Shown here one piece after another: positions 1 through 6,780 of a stretch of DNA of 10,959 nt. The translations under genes were made by a program, and so were the position numbers. The stretch spans positions 1 to 10,959 of the forward strand of contig JALSPD010000091.1 in the NCBI GenBank assembly GCA_026986135.1, in the 5' to 3' direction. The notes under the pieces were generated by a model that worked only from the letters and a program-made list of their open reading frames with translations, was not told where the DNA came from and did no database searches. Position 1 is the stretch's first letter. Every line of letters begins with the position of its first letter. Source of the stretch: DHVE2 group archaeon. Lineage in GTDB: Archaea; Thermoplasmatota; Thermoplasmata; Thermoplasmatales; Aciduliprofundaceae.

Positions 1-1
1 G

Positions 2-187
2 ATATCCAGGAAAGATGTCCCTCGGGAGATATTTCTGAAGTATCCCTATGCAAGGAAAGGTAAGAACTGGTATATTTCTCGGGGCAAAAATGTTGCCTAT
101 ATAACGGAGGTACGCGGTCTTCGTCTCGCTTACCGCATAGTGGATGGAGAGATCGTTGAATATCGCTCAAACCCAAAATTTAAATAG
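2..187 (+). CDS. 3' end of an unidentified protein (partial)
   Basis: An open frame enters from the left edge and runs 61 codons to a TAG stop at 185-187, so only the C-terminus is visible. The visible part is basic and rich in aromatic residues, with K, R and Y clustered in its first third, and looks like alternating short beta strands (for example YISRGKNVAYITEV, then LRLAYRIVDGEIVEYR). It has no cysteine, transmembrane stretch or catalytic motif that I recognise, and I cannot assign a family. It is taken as coding because it is the only long frame here, it is on the same strand as the following genes, and its stop sits exactly where the next promoter begins. The 30-nt gap to the LSm gene and the TATA box over its stop codon suggest that it ends one transcription unit and the LSm cluster starts another, although read-through is possible. 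Confidence 0.6.
   Translation: MSRKDVPREIFLKYPYARKGKNWYISRGKNVAYITEVRGLRLAYRIVDGEIVEYRSNPKFK
172..186 (+). promoter_or_regulatory. Probable archaeal promoter (TATA box) of the LSm-rpl37e-purF cluster
   Basis: TTTAAATA at 179-186 is a good archaeal box A, preceded by an A-rich stretch that could act as the TFB recognition element. Its centre is about 35 nt from the LSm ATG at 218, which predicts transcription starting near 207-210 and a leader of roughly 10 nt. The box overlaps the stop codon of the gene before it. Confidence 0.5.
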
Positions 188-217
188 AGGATGCGAATTT
201 CAGTGCAGTGAGTTAAA

Positions 218-445
218 ATGGTAGAGATGGTTAAGCCCCTGCATGTGCTTCACAAGAGCCTCAATAAGCCGGTGCTCGTGGCTATGAAGGGTGGAAAGGA
301 GTATAGGGGAGTTCTGGATGGATACGATCAGCATATGAACCTTGTGCTGAAGAACGCAGAAGAGATAATAAATGGTGAATCCAAAGGGGTATACAATGTT
401 GTGATTGTTAGAGGAGATACTGTAATATACATATCCCCTCCGTGA
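218..445 (+). CDS. Archaeal Sm-like (LSm) small ribonucleoprotein
   Basis: The 75-aa protein has the length and layout of archaeal LSm proteins, which form homomeric rings (usually heptamers) that bind U-rich RNA and act in RNA processing and turnover. The Sm1 motif spans about residues 17-49 and includes the GVLDGYDQHMN core (residues 31-41), where D37, M40 and N41 are the usual base-binding loop. The Sm2 motif is near the end, with the classic R65-G66-D67 in IVRGDTVIYIS. Such positions line the RNA-binding pore in known LSm structures. The start at 218 has a weak Shine-Dalgarno (GTGAG, 208-212) five bases upstream. A second in-frame ATG at 227 would remove three residues and cannot be excluded. 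It is followed after 11 nt by rpl37e, an adjacency common in archaea that suggests co-expression with translation genes. Confidence 0.95.
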   Translation: MVEMVKPLHVLHKSLNKPVLVAMKGGKEYRGVLDGYDQHMNLVLKNAEEIINGESKGVYNVVIVRGDTVIYISPP

Positions 446-451
446 GGTGAT
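443..451 (+). promoter_or_regulatory. Strong Shine-Dalgarno site of rpl37e, overlapping the LSm stop
   Basis: TGAGGTGAT is complementary to the usual archaeal 16S rRNA 3' end (ATCACCTCC) over almost its full length. It stands five bases before the rpl37e ATG at 457. Its first three bases are the stop codon of LSm, so a ribosome ending LSm covers the site, which suggests coupled translation of the two genes. Confidence 0.75.
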
Positions 452-456
452 GAAAA

Positions 457-624
457 ATGACTAAGGGTACTGCTTCAATGGGTAAGCGCAATAAGAAACA
501 TACCCACATAGTTTGCAGGAGATGTGGCCATCGCTCTTATAACATTCATACCAAGAGATGCGCGCACTGTGGCTATCCCGCTCCCAGGATGCGGTCCTAT
601 GCATGGGCCAAGAAAAAGAAATGA
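457..624 (+). CDS. rpl37e: Large ribosomal subunit protein eL37 (L37e)
   Basis: This 55-aa basic protein begins MTKGTASMGKRNKKHTH, the hallmark start of archaeal and eukaryotic L37e. It carries a zinc ribbon with ligands C20-x2-C23 and C35-x2-C38, in VCRRCGHRSYN and RCAHCGYP. The C-terminus ends in a typical run of basic residues (SYAWAKKKK). The protein belongs to the 50S subunit, where the zinc-bound core and extended basic tails contact 23S rRNA. Length, motif and start all match the family. It lies 11 nt after LSm, behind a near-perfect Shine-Dalgarno, and its last 26 nt are shared in another frame with the proposed start of purF. It is therefore in the middle of a tightly packed operon. 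A longer overlapping frame at 524 in the purF reading frame is not a real N-terminus; it merely shadows this gene. Confidence 0.96.
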   Translation: MTKGTASMGKRNKKHTHIVCRRCGHRSYNIHTKRCAHCGYPAPRMRSYAWAKKKK

Positions 625-2005
625 GTACTGCGGGGTAGCAGGTTTCAGTTCCACCAGAGAAGTTTCAAAAATTATTTACTTTTCCCTTCGGGCTCTACAG
701 CATCGTGGTCAGGAGAGTGCTGGAATAGCCACCCATAATGGAAGGATGCATGTTGTCAAGGGTATGGGGCTTGTGCATGAGGTTTTTAATGAGATCAACC
801 TGAGTTATCTCAAGGGCAAGGTGGGTATTGGACATGTTAGGTATTCAACATTCGGAGAATCTATAGAGGAGAATGCTCAACCAATCTATCTATACACCCC
901 AGAGCATGAGATTGCAGTTGCTCATAATGGCGAGATTGTAAATGTGGATGAACTTCGCATGTTTCTGGGATCAATAGGATCTGGATTCACAACGAGATCT
1001 GACAGCGAGGTGATAGCCAGGCTGATATCTTACGAAATAACGAGGAAGGGTATAATCCCTGGCTTAAAGGAGGTTGTAAGACGATTGCGCGGCTCATTCT
1101 CTCTTGCAGTGCTTGTGGATAACAGGCTTTTTGCTATTCGCGATCCATTTGGGATACGCCCGTTATCTCTGGGTAAGATAGATTCAGGATTTGGTGTTGC
1201 GTCAGAGAGTGTGGCGTTTGATTCCATAGGTGGTGAATTTCTAAGGGATGTAAGACCTGGAGAGATTGTGGAAATAACTCCAGAGGGATTTGTTACCCAT
1301 CACATTTTTAAACGGAAGCACCGTGCCCACTGCATGTTTGAGTATGTTTACTTTGCCAGAGCTGATAGTGTAATTGATGGCCGATGTGTTTACGATGTTC
1401 GCCGCAAGATTGGAAGAATTCTTGCAAGGGAACAGCCGGCAATAGCCGATTTTGTAATTCCAGTGCCTGATTCTGGAAGGGCTCATGCAATTGGCTACTC
1501 AGAGGAAAGTGGCATACCTTATGCAGAGGGTCTTATGAAGAATCGTTATGTGGAGCGAACATTTATTTTACCGTCCCAGGAGAGCAGGGTAAAGGAGATA
1601 ACCATGAAGCTTAATCCTGTGCGTTCTGTAGTGGATGGGCACAGAATAGTTCTCGTGGACGATTCAATTGTTAGGGGAAACACCATGAGGAAAATAGTAA
1701 AGATGCTCAGAGATGCAGGCGCAAGGGAGGTTCATGTTAGGATAGGCTCTCCACCAATAGTTGCACCTTGTTATCTTGGGATAGATATGAAAACCCGTGA
1801 TCAGTTTATTGCTACAGGGAGGAGTGTGGAAGAGATTGCAAGACAGATAGGTGCTGATTCCCTTGGTTACATAAGTATTGATGGTCTTGTTGAGGCTATT
1901 GGAATTCCTCATGAGGATCTATGCCTTGGATGTCTCACAGGAGAGTATCCTGTCAGTATCCCTGGAGAAAGAATAAGGCACCAGAGCGATCTTGAGGAAT
2001 TTTAA
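599..2005 (+). CDS. purF: Amidophosphoribosyltransferase (glutamine PRPP amidotransferase)
   Basis: This enzyme catalyses the first committed step of purine synthesis: PRPP plus glutamine gives 5-phosphoribosylamine. With the ATG at 599 it is 468 aa. The N-terminal class II glutaminase domain opens at C11 (CGVAGF), the expected catalytic nucleophile, followed by LQHRGQESAGI, GIGHVRYST, AHNGEIVN and TRSDSEV. The C-terminal phosphoribosyltransferase domain has the PRPP loop VLVDDSIVRG at 351-360. Cysteines C245, C391, C442 and C445 match the four [4Fe-4S] ligands of the Bacillus subtilis type, so a cluster is likely. The next in-frame ATG upstream is at 524, deep inside rpl37e and adding unrelated sequence; ATG 599 has only a weak AGGAT at 586-590. 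It implies a 10-residue propeptide before the catalytic Cys, to be removed autocatalytically as in B. subtilis. It overlaps rpl37e by 26 nt and ends 38 nt before the next gene. Confidence 0.95.
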   Translation: MHGPRKRNEYCGVAGFSSTREVSKIIYFSLRALQHRGQESAGIATHNGRMHVVKGMGLVHEVFNEINLSYLKGKVGIGHVRYSTFGESIEENAQPIYLYTPEHEIAVAHNGEIVNVDELRMFLGSIGSGFTTRSDSEVIARLISYEITRKGIIPGLKEVVRRLRGSFSLAVLVDNRLFAIRDPFGIRPLSLGKIDSGFGVASESVAFDSIGGEFLRDVRPGEIVEITPEGFVTHHIFKRKHRAHCMFEYVYFARADSVIDGRCVYDVRRKIGRILAREQPAIADFVIPVPDSGRAHAIGYSEESGIPYAEGLMKNRYVERTFILPSQESRVKEITMKLNPVRSVVDGHRIVLVDDSIVRGNTMRKIVKMLRDAGAREVHVRIGSPPIVAPCYLGIDMKTRDQFIATGRSVEEIARQIGADSLGYISIDGLVEAIGIPHEDLCLGCLTGEYPVSIPGERIRHQSDLEEF

Positions 2006-2022
2006 ACCGCAATCTATATTAT
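2000..2022 (+). promoter_or_regulatory. Possible internal promoter between purF and the unknown gene pair
   Basis: Two AT boxes lie here: TTTTAAA around 2000-2006, over the purF stop, and CTATATTAT at 2014-2022. The first would place the start of transcription near 2029 and leave the GAGGT site at 2035-2039 in the leader, which is the more coherent reading. Read-through from purF is equally possible across a 38-nt gap. Confidence 0.25.
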
Positions 2023-2043
2023 CATCACTCCCATGAGGTAAAT

Positions 2044-2289
2044 GTGAAACGCAGAAAGCTTAATATGAGAAAAGATGATGAGTTTCGCTACATGCTCGGA
2101 CAGATCCTGAAGGATCTTCCAGAGGGTGTTCAGGGATCTCTGAAGGGTACCATATATGCGAAAGCGGCCAACATGGGAATCAAAGAGGCCAAGGAATTTG
2201 TTCTCAGAAAGAAGGAGGAGGGTATTATTGATGATGAGAAGGCGAAAAGGATAATTGATCTGCTTTATAAGTACAGCGTGTACAGATGA
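2044..2289 (+). CDS. Small helical protein of unknown function
   Basis: An 81-aa basic, mostly alpha-helical protein that I cannot assign to a family. The first ten residues are very basic (MKRRKLNMRK). Then come several amphipathic helices, with IKEAKEFVLRKKEEGIIDDEKAKRI suggesting a compact helical or helix-turn-helix-like domain. There are no cysteines, membrane segments or catalytic motifs. The start is a GTG at 2044 with GAGGT four bases upstream; an internal ATG at 2065 (M8) is an alternative without a clear ribosome site. The stop overlaps the ATG of the next gene by ATGA, so the two are translationally coupled and probably work together. The overlap, the upstream ribosome site and typical codon use support a real gene. 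The proposal that it binds DNA or RNA, or a partner protein, is inference from charge and helicity only. Confidence 0.75.
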   Translation: MKRRKLNMRKDDEFRYMLGQILKDLPEGVQGSLKGTIYAKAANMGIKEAKEFVLRKKEEGIIDDEKAKRIIDLLYKYSVYR

Positions 2290-3683
2290 TTCCCCATTAC
2301 CTGCCAAGAAGGATATCCGATGCATATCTTCAAAATTTTGTTAGATCTACCCTTAAACTTGGAGGCTATTTTGAAGCATATGGTTTTTTAGTGAGGATCC
2401 CGCAGGAGAGGATGTTCAGAAGATTACTTTGGAGAAGTCTTTCATTGTCTTACGGGAATTTCACTGTTAGAGGAATAACCCCACTTCCAGAATCGGGGGT
2501 TCCTGTATTGCCAATATTGTTTCCAGAATGGATGCATCCTCGTGGACCCGTGGTCTTCGTAAGGGGAAGGATTCATGATTTTAGCCTTTATTCTGAAGGG
2601 CAGGGAAGATTTGTTGTTGCAGAGGAGTATGAAAATCGCAGGGTTGAGGATTATCTTCAGATGGAGAAGCCAGGTATAGGAGCAGCACATATAGAAGATA
2701 TACTTGATTACACATTCTTTGAACTTGCAAGGGAGGCGTTCACACCTTATTTTCTTTCATCATCAATGTATCTCAACAGAATAGGAGGTAGTGCAATTAC
2801 CGTTTTTGGAGTGAATTCAAAGCATTATGCCCACTCATTTCCAGTATTCAGAGAGGTGATATCCAGGTTTCATAATCTTCTAAGGAAGGACAGTTTCAAA
2901 GTAAAATTGATTTACGACTCAGAATTTGATGTGGTTGTATCGCCTAGATTTACCATACGGTATGATCGTATGGAGAAAGATCAGGCAAGAAGATTCTATC
3001 AATCTAGACGCGGAAGTGTCTGGGAGAAAAGCGTGGTTTCGGAGAGCAGTGCTAGAGCTACCACAATGCTTATGTACTCTGATATTCCATATATACCCAC
3101 GCTGGAAGAAGTAAGAATAGGGGATCTTGATTATCTTCAAGAATACAGTCTTGATATCGGACTTTATGTATTTCACAGGCATCTTCAGAAACCTCAAATT
3201 GATGAGGGGTACCTTGATAAATTTAAAATGAAGTTAATCTCACGTATAGAACGTGAGTATCCTGACATTGTGGAGGCTATGAGGCTGGGTATTCTTATGG
3301 ACATGGGTGATGTGAATGGTATGGGAGAACATGCTGCCAGGGTGGTTAATGCCTTTGAGAGGCTGGGTCTAGATGACGCCTTTAATAGGGCAACGGCACT
3401 TTACATTGATTTGTTTTCAAGAATTGGTGATATCTTTGGAACGAAGATAAGAAGGGAGCTATCCTCCCTGAATCTGAAAAAGAGAAGAGTGTGGCTTATA
3501 AACAGGGTTTTGTGGGAGCTGAACATGTTACGCCCCCAGGGATGGACCTATCGTTATTTTGCGGAGAAAATGGAGGAGCGAGGCTTTGATAACATTGAGC
3601 GCATATTCAACAATCTTCTGAACGAAGGGGTTATATACAGGAAGAGAGAGGATCTTTATCTTGCAGCTGCAAATTTGCAATAG
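2286..3683 (+). CDS. Unknown protein with probable C-terminal winged-helix domain
   Basis: A 465-aa soluble protein that I do not recognise. Residues about 1-120 mix helix and strand; the segment around 87-113 (GPVVFVRGRIHDFSLYSEG and following) has the look of a small beta-barrel. The centre (about 130-230) is mixed alpha/beta, and about 280-400 is strongly helical. The last 60 residues (about 401-462) read as a winged helix: a helix near RRVWLINRVLWEL, then WTYRYFAEKMEERGF, then FDNIERIFNNLLNEGVIYR and a final strand EDLYLA. No Walker motif, zinc site or nuclease motif is visible. It has no Shine-Dalgarno of its own; the ATG overlaps the stop of the 81-aa gene (ATGA), so it depends on coupled translation. 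The winged helix hints at a nucleic-acid role, possibly in a complex with its small neighbour, but that is inference. It is the last plus-strand gene before the convergent boundary. Confidence 0.85.
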   Translation: MIPHYLPRRISDAYLQNFVRSTLKLGGYFEAYGFLVRIPQERMFRRLLWRSLSLSYGNFTVRGITPLPESGVPVLPILFPEWMHPRGPVVFVRGRIHDFSLYSEGQGRFVVAEEYENRRVEDYLQMEKPGIGAAHIEDILDYTFFELAREAFTPYFLSSSMYLNRIGGSAITVFGVNSKHYAHSFPVFREVISRFHNLLRKDSFKVKLIYDSEFDVVVSPRFTIRYDRMEKDQARRFYQSRRGSVWEKSVVSESSARATTMLMYSDIPYIPTLEEVRIGDLDYLQEYSLDIGLYVFHRHLQKPQIDEGYLDKFKMKLISRIEREYPDIVEAMRLGILMDMGDVNGMGEHAARVVNAFERLGLDDAFNRATALYIDLFSRIGDIFGTKIRRELSSLNLKKRRVWLINRVLWELNMLRPQGWTYRYFAEKMEERGFDNIERIFNNLLNEGVIYRKREDLYLAAANLQ

Positions 3684-3719
3684 GTATGTGTGATATTTAT
3701 TATTCACTGCATTATACCT
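3682..3719. terminator. Possible bidirectional terminator hairpin between convergent genes
   Basis: The gap between the converging genes holds a nested inverted repeat. The outer arms are AGGTAT (3682-3687) and ATACCT (3714-3719). The inner arms are GTGA (3690-3693) and TCAC (3704-3707), around a T/A-rich loop TATTTATTAT. The interior loop is asymmetric (2 versus 6 bases) and no long T run follows, so the case rests on position and the U-rich loop. Confidence 0.3.
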
Positions 3720-3721
3720 TC

Positions 3722-4021
3722 TCAGTAGGCCAGGGTAAATAGATTGTGGTCTCCGCCCACATCAAAGAGACCTATCCTTGCTCCAGCATCCAGCCAGGCA
3801 TGTGCGTAATATATTGCTCCTAAAGCCCTGGGATAATCGCCTTTATCCCTGAAATATTCGGCATCCTTTCTGTAGGCACGAGCCATTTCTAAAAAATCCT
3901 CTGCGATTTTTCTGAGATGTGAGTGCTCTGGACTGGCTATTTTCACCTTCTTTAAAGCGGTATCTGTCACCATAAAGTAATGATCCAGCATCTCTCTGGA
4001 AATTTCAGTTAGCTGAGGCAT
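3722..4021 (-). CDS. DUF357 family archaeal protein
   Basis: This 99-aa helical protein matches the archaeal DUF357 family (PF04010) in length and in its signature. Residues about 45-86 run EMARAYRKDAEYFRDKGDY, then a segment with A66, G68 and A69, then AHAWLDAGARIGLF, the family's conserved helical hairpin. The fold is a helical bundle resembling a TPR-like hairpin. The family's function is unknown, and I can give no reaction or partner. The start ATG at 4021 has no Shine-Dalgarno. A TATA-like element about 24 nt upstream suggests a leaderless transcript, so the gene may be transcribed on its own although it follows the HerA-family gene after only 43 nt. It ends at 3722, facing the plus-strand winged-helix gene. 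Confidence in the family is good; confidence in any role is nil. Confidence 0.88.
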   Translation of the reverse strand: MPQLTEISREMLDHYFMVTDTALKKVKIASPEHSHLRKIAEDFLEMARAYRKDAEYFRDKGDYPRALGAIYYAHAWLDAGARIGLFDVGGDHNLFTLAY

Positions 4022-4040
4022 AGATGCTCATGGCCCGAAG

Positions 4041-4050
4041 GGATAAAAAT
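4041..4050 (-). promoter_or_regulatory. Candidate leaderless promoter of the DUF357 gene
   Basis: On the minus strand the bases read ATTTTTATCC, with the centre about 24-25 nt before the ATG at 4021. That is close to the usual archaeal distance between box A and transcription start, so transcription could begin at the start codon itself. No ribosome site lies immediately before this ATG, which agrees with a leaderless message. Co-transcription with the upstream genes remains possible. Confidence 0.4.
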
Positions 4051-4064
4051 CTCACCCTCATTTG

Positions 4065-5570
4065 CTAGACCACATTTACACTCTCGCCGCCATGCTGGGT
4101 CTCCCTCGGGCGTATTTCAACAAATAAAGGCATGGATATGTTTCCCCCGGTAACAAGTGCCACTCCTATTGGCAGTCTCTGGATCTCTTCAAGTGATCCT
4201 TTTGTTAGATTCTCCACAGAGTTTCCAATGGCTCTCAGATCGTTCGGGTTGGTTACTCTGAGTATTATCTGGGTATTGCACTGGGAGAGCACATTCTTAT
4301 CCACCTTTGCAGGTCTCTGGGAAATTATGCACAATCCGAGTCCGAACTTTCTTCCCTCGCTTGCAATCGTTCTAAGTATTTTGCTTGATGCGGCCATCCC
4401 CTGCTGAGGAACATAGTTATGTGCTTCCTCAACCACAAGCATCATGGGTGGTATCTTATTTCGCTTTCTGAGTTCAAATAGAGCAGTGGATAATCTCTGG
4501 ACCACCAGTTCCTGTATGTCAGGCGGCACACCTCTAAGGTTTATTATTGTTATTTTTCCCTTGGTGATAATCTCATCAATTCTTGTTCCCTTTCTGGCAA
4601 ATATCCCCATCTCGTCAAGATATTCAAGCTGTGCTATTAATGGTGAAAGAGATGGAGAATCTTCGTTTTCAAGTATGCGCATTATATCTTTAACGGTGAA
4701 AAACTGCCTGGATGTCTTAAGGAGATCTATCGCCTTTCTAAGCGGAACAAGGTATTGCCGTGCATCAAGGTTCATAAGATTGAGAAGCTCTCTTGGAGTC
4801 ATGGATGCCAGAGTGAATTTTAGTGGTTTTCCACCATTCAACTCAGGATCAGGGCTGAAAATCTTTATCTTTGAAGCGTAGCCGCGGGGACGTACTCTAA
4901 ATTCATCATGTAACTTTGTCTTTTTTGCAGGTTTTTGCAGTGATGGGTATTCCCCATGGGGATCAATAACTATTGCCGTCACATCCTTTTTTAACAACTC
5001 TTCAAGCAGTACCCCTGTCAGATAGCTTTTACCCGCACCGGTTTTTGCCAGAACGCTTACATGCTTTTGGACCATGGTGTTTATGTCAAGATAAATGGGT
5101 ATGTTTTTATGTTTAAAGAGACGACCTATGTACGCACCCTTTTCTTTTATGTCCTCTATTCCAATGACCTTTTTTATAAAACTGTCCTCCGCAAGATACA
5201 CTATACTGCCCACATTGAATGGTGTCCGTGGATATTGCAAAAGACCTTTCTCATCGCGATACCCGATGACAACTATTTTCGCAAGTACTGTTTCTTCAAT
5301 CTCCACATCTTCTCCACTTGCAAGTTCCTTGGCTTTATCCACGGTCAAATTGGTTTTTCTCTTTATCTCGTCAACCCTTCCAAGAACCCATCCGAATTTC
5401 TCATGAAGTACCTGCACATAGTCCCCCTGCTCAAGTTTTCCCTCTATTACTGTGCAGGTGAACTCGGTGGTGCCAACATCCCCAAATATCATGCCTACCT
5501 TTCTTAGTTTCCCTCCTTCGGACCCTGAATTTGTATCTACCCCGTCCACCTTCCTTGATTCTGTTGCCAT
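4065..5570 (-). CDS. herA: HerA-family ATPase (FtsK/HerA translocase superfamily)
   Basis: A 501-aa protein with the HerA layout. A HAS-barrel lies at about 22-165, with VGMIFGDVGTTEFTCTVIEG and a following GDYVQVLHE segment. The RecA-like ATPase core then has Walker A AKTGAGKS (175-182, K181), the HerA signature DPHGEY (203-208), Walker B MMLVVEEAH with E381-E382 (376-384), and SQRP at 417-420. HerA proteins form hexameric DNA pumps, usually paired with NurA and Mre11-Rad50 for end resection; no such partner is in this window. I chose ATG 5570 because AGGTG (5576-5580) stands five bases before it. A GTG at 5576 would sit inside that ribosome site. The gene begins 12 nt after the stop of pan, so the two form an operon. 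It could be a HerA paralogue with another job, since HerA-type ATPases are diverse, but membership of the family is clear. Confidence 0.93.
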   Translation of the reverse strand: MATESRKVDGVDTNSGSEGGKLRKVGMIFGDVGTTEFTCTVIEGKLEQGDYVQVLHEKFGWVLGRVDEIKRKTNLTVDKAKELASGEDVEIEETVLAKIVVIGYRDEKGLLQYPRTPFNVGSIVYLAEDSFIKKVIGIEDIKEKGAYIGRLFKHKNIPIYLDINTMVQKHVSVLAKTGAGKSYLTGVLLEELLKKDVTAIVIDPHGEYPSLQKPAKKTKLHDEFRVRPRGYASKIKIFSPDPELNGGKPLKFTLASMTPRELLNLMNLDARQYLVPLRKAIDLLKTSRQFFTVKDIMRILENEDSPSLSPLIAQLEYLDEMGIFARKGTRIDEIITKGKITIINLRGVPPDIQELVVQRLSTALFELRKRNKIPPMMLVVEEAHNYVPQQGMAASSKILRTIASEGRKFGLGLCIISQRPAKVDKNVLSQCNTQIILRVTNPNDLRAIGNSVENLTKGSLEEIQRLPIGVALVTGGNISMPLFVEIRPRETQHGGESVNVV

Positions 5571-5582
5571 CTTCACACCTGA

Positions 5583-6764
5583 TTATGCAAACATATTCTC
5601 TCCTGGCGATTCTTTTCTAATTTCATCTGAATGCAGGAACTTCTTAATCGCCATGTCAAAATCATCCTGGATCACGTAGTCTCTTCCATCTCTGATTGCG
5701 AACATTCCCGCCTCCATACATATGACCTTCAAGTCAGCGCCACTGAATCCATCTGTTTTCTTGGCTATAAGTTCAAGATCCACATCCTTCAAATTCATCC
5801 TGCGCGTATGGATCTTTAATATTTCTACCCTGGCCTGTAGGTCCGGATACGGCACAAGTATAATTCTGTCAAACCTTCCTGGGCGAAGAAGAGCGGGGTC
5901 CAGAATATCTGGCCGATTGGTGGCTGCTATAATTTTCACATTGTCCAGAGGTTCAAAGCCGTCAAGTTCTGCAAGCAATTGCATCAAAGTTCTCTGAACC
6001 TCCCTATCTCCAGATGTGGCCATATCAAGACGCCTTGCTCCAATGGCATCAAGTTCGTCTATGAACACAATGCTTGGCGCCTTCTTTTTTGCCAGTGCGA
6101 AGAGATCTCTCACAAGCTTTGCCCCTTCTCCAATGTATTTTCTCACGAGCTCACTTCCAACAGTACGTATGAACGTGGCGTTGGTGTGATGGGCCACTGC
6201 CTTTGCAAGTAGTGTTTTGCCTGTGCCTGGTGGCCCTGCAAGCAACACACCCTTAGGGGGATCAATTCCGACCTTCTTATAAAGCTCCGGTCTAAGTAGT
6301 GGGAGTTCCACGGTCTCTCTAATCTCTCTTATTTGCTTTTCAAGACCCCCTATGTCATCGTATGTCACTTCTGGCTTTTCAATTACCTCTGCAGCGCTTA
6401 TGTCAGGATCGTAGGTTTCTGGGAGAGTATGTACTATTGCAAAAGTCTGTTTGTTCAAAGCAACCCTCCTACCGGGTTTAAGTTCTTGAGGGGAGACAAA
6501 TGTGGATGCGGTAACAATAAATGATGGACCTGCGCTGCTCCTTACGAGTATCCTGTTCTTATCAATAATATCTTCAATCACACCCATCAGCAGAGGCGGT
6601 GATTTCATTTTGTTTATCTCCTTGCGGAGGCGGTTAATTTCATTCTGCAATCTTCTTAACTCAGATTCAAGGTATCTTTTTTCCTCTTCCAGAGCACGTA
6701 TCTGCCTGAGAAGATCATCCCTTTCATAATCGTAACGCATTATATCAACATCATCCCTGTCCAT
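5583..6764 (-). CDS. pan: Proteasome-activating nucleotidase (PAN), AAA+ unfoldase
   Basis: PAN is a hexameric ATPase that unfolds substrates and feeds them into the 20S proteasome. The 393-aa protein has an N-terminal coiled coil (about 10-55) rich in E, R and L heptads, then the OB domain (about 57-115) starting at SPPLLMGVIED. The AAA domain has Walker A GPPGTGKT (177-184), the pore loop YIG (210-212), Walker B with FIDELD (D236, E237), sensor-type ATNRPD and arginine fingers in LLRPGRFDR. The C-terminal helical domain includes TDGFSGADL. The last residues are MFA, where family members usually end in a hydrophobic-Tyr-X gate-opening motif; here Phe replaces Tyr. ATG 6764 is preferred to an upstream TTG because AGGTG (6772-6776) precedes it by seven bases. 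It is followed by the HerA-family gene after 12 nt and preceded by a promoter with an inverted repeat. A related AAA protein such as CDC48/VAT is excluded by the single AAA domain. Confidence 0.96.
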   Translation of the reverse strand: MDRDDVDIMRYDYERDDLLRQIRALEEEKRYLESELRRLQNEINRLRKEINKMKSPPLLMGVIEDIIDKNRILVRSSAGPSFIVTASTFVSPQELKPGRRVALNKQTFAIVHTLPETYDPDISAAEVIEKPEVTYDDIGGLEKQIREIRETVELPLLRPELYKKVGIDPPKGVLLAGPPGTGKTLLAKAVAHHTNATFIRTVGSELVRKYIGEGAKLVRDLFALAKKKAPSIVFIDELDAIGARRLDMATSGDREVQRTLMQLLAELDGFEPLDNVKIIAATNRPDILDPALLRPGRFDRIILVPYPDLQARVEILKIHTRRMNLKDVDLELIAKKTDGFSGADLKVICMEAGMFAIRDGRDYVIQDDFDMAIKKFLHSDEIRKESPGENMFA

Positions 6765-6780
6765 CTGCAAACACCTGTTA

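Noticed and set aside
524..598. N-terminal extension of PurF from an ATG at 524.
   Set aside because: This stretch is the rpl37e gene read in another frame. It gives no PurF-like sequence and would add 25 residues before the leader.
621..638. ATG at 621 overlapping the rpl37e stop (ATGA) as the purF start.
   Set aside because: It is out of frame with PurF and reaches TAG after five codons.
1030..1912. Several minus-strand frames of 60-82 codons opposite purF.
   Set aside because: They overlap one another and purF, and lack any family signal or coding context.
4132..4881. Plus-strand frames of 91 and 145 codons opposite the HerA-family gene.
   Set aside because: They are shadows of the ATPase coding strand, with no recognisable domains and no ribosome sites of note.
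5571..5576. GTG at 5576 as start of the HerA-family ATPase.
   Set aside because: The GTG lies within the AGGTG ribosome site itself; ATG 5570 has ideal spacing.
6765..6770. TTG at 6770 as start of pan.
   Set aside because: Only one base separates it from AGGTG, whereas ATG 6764 has a seven-base spacer.
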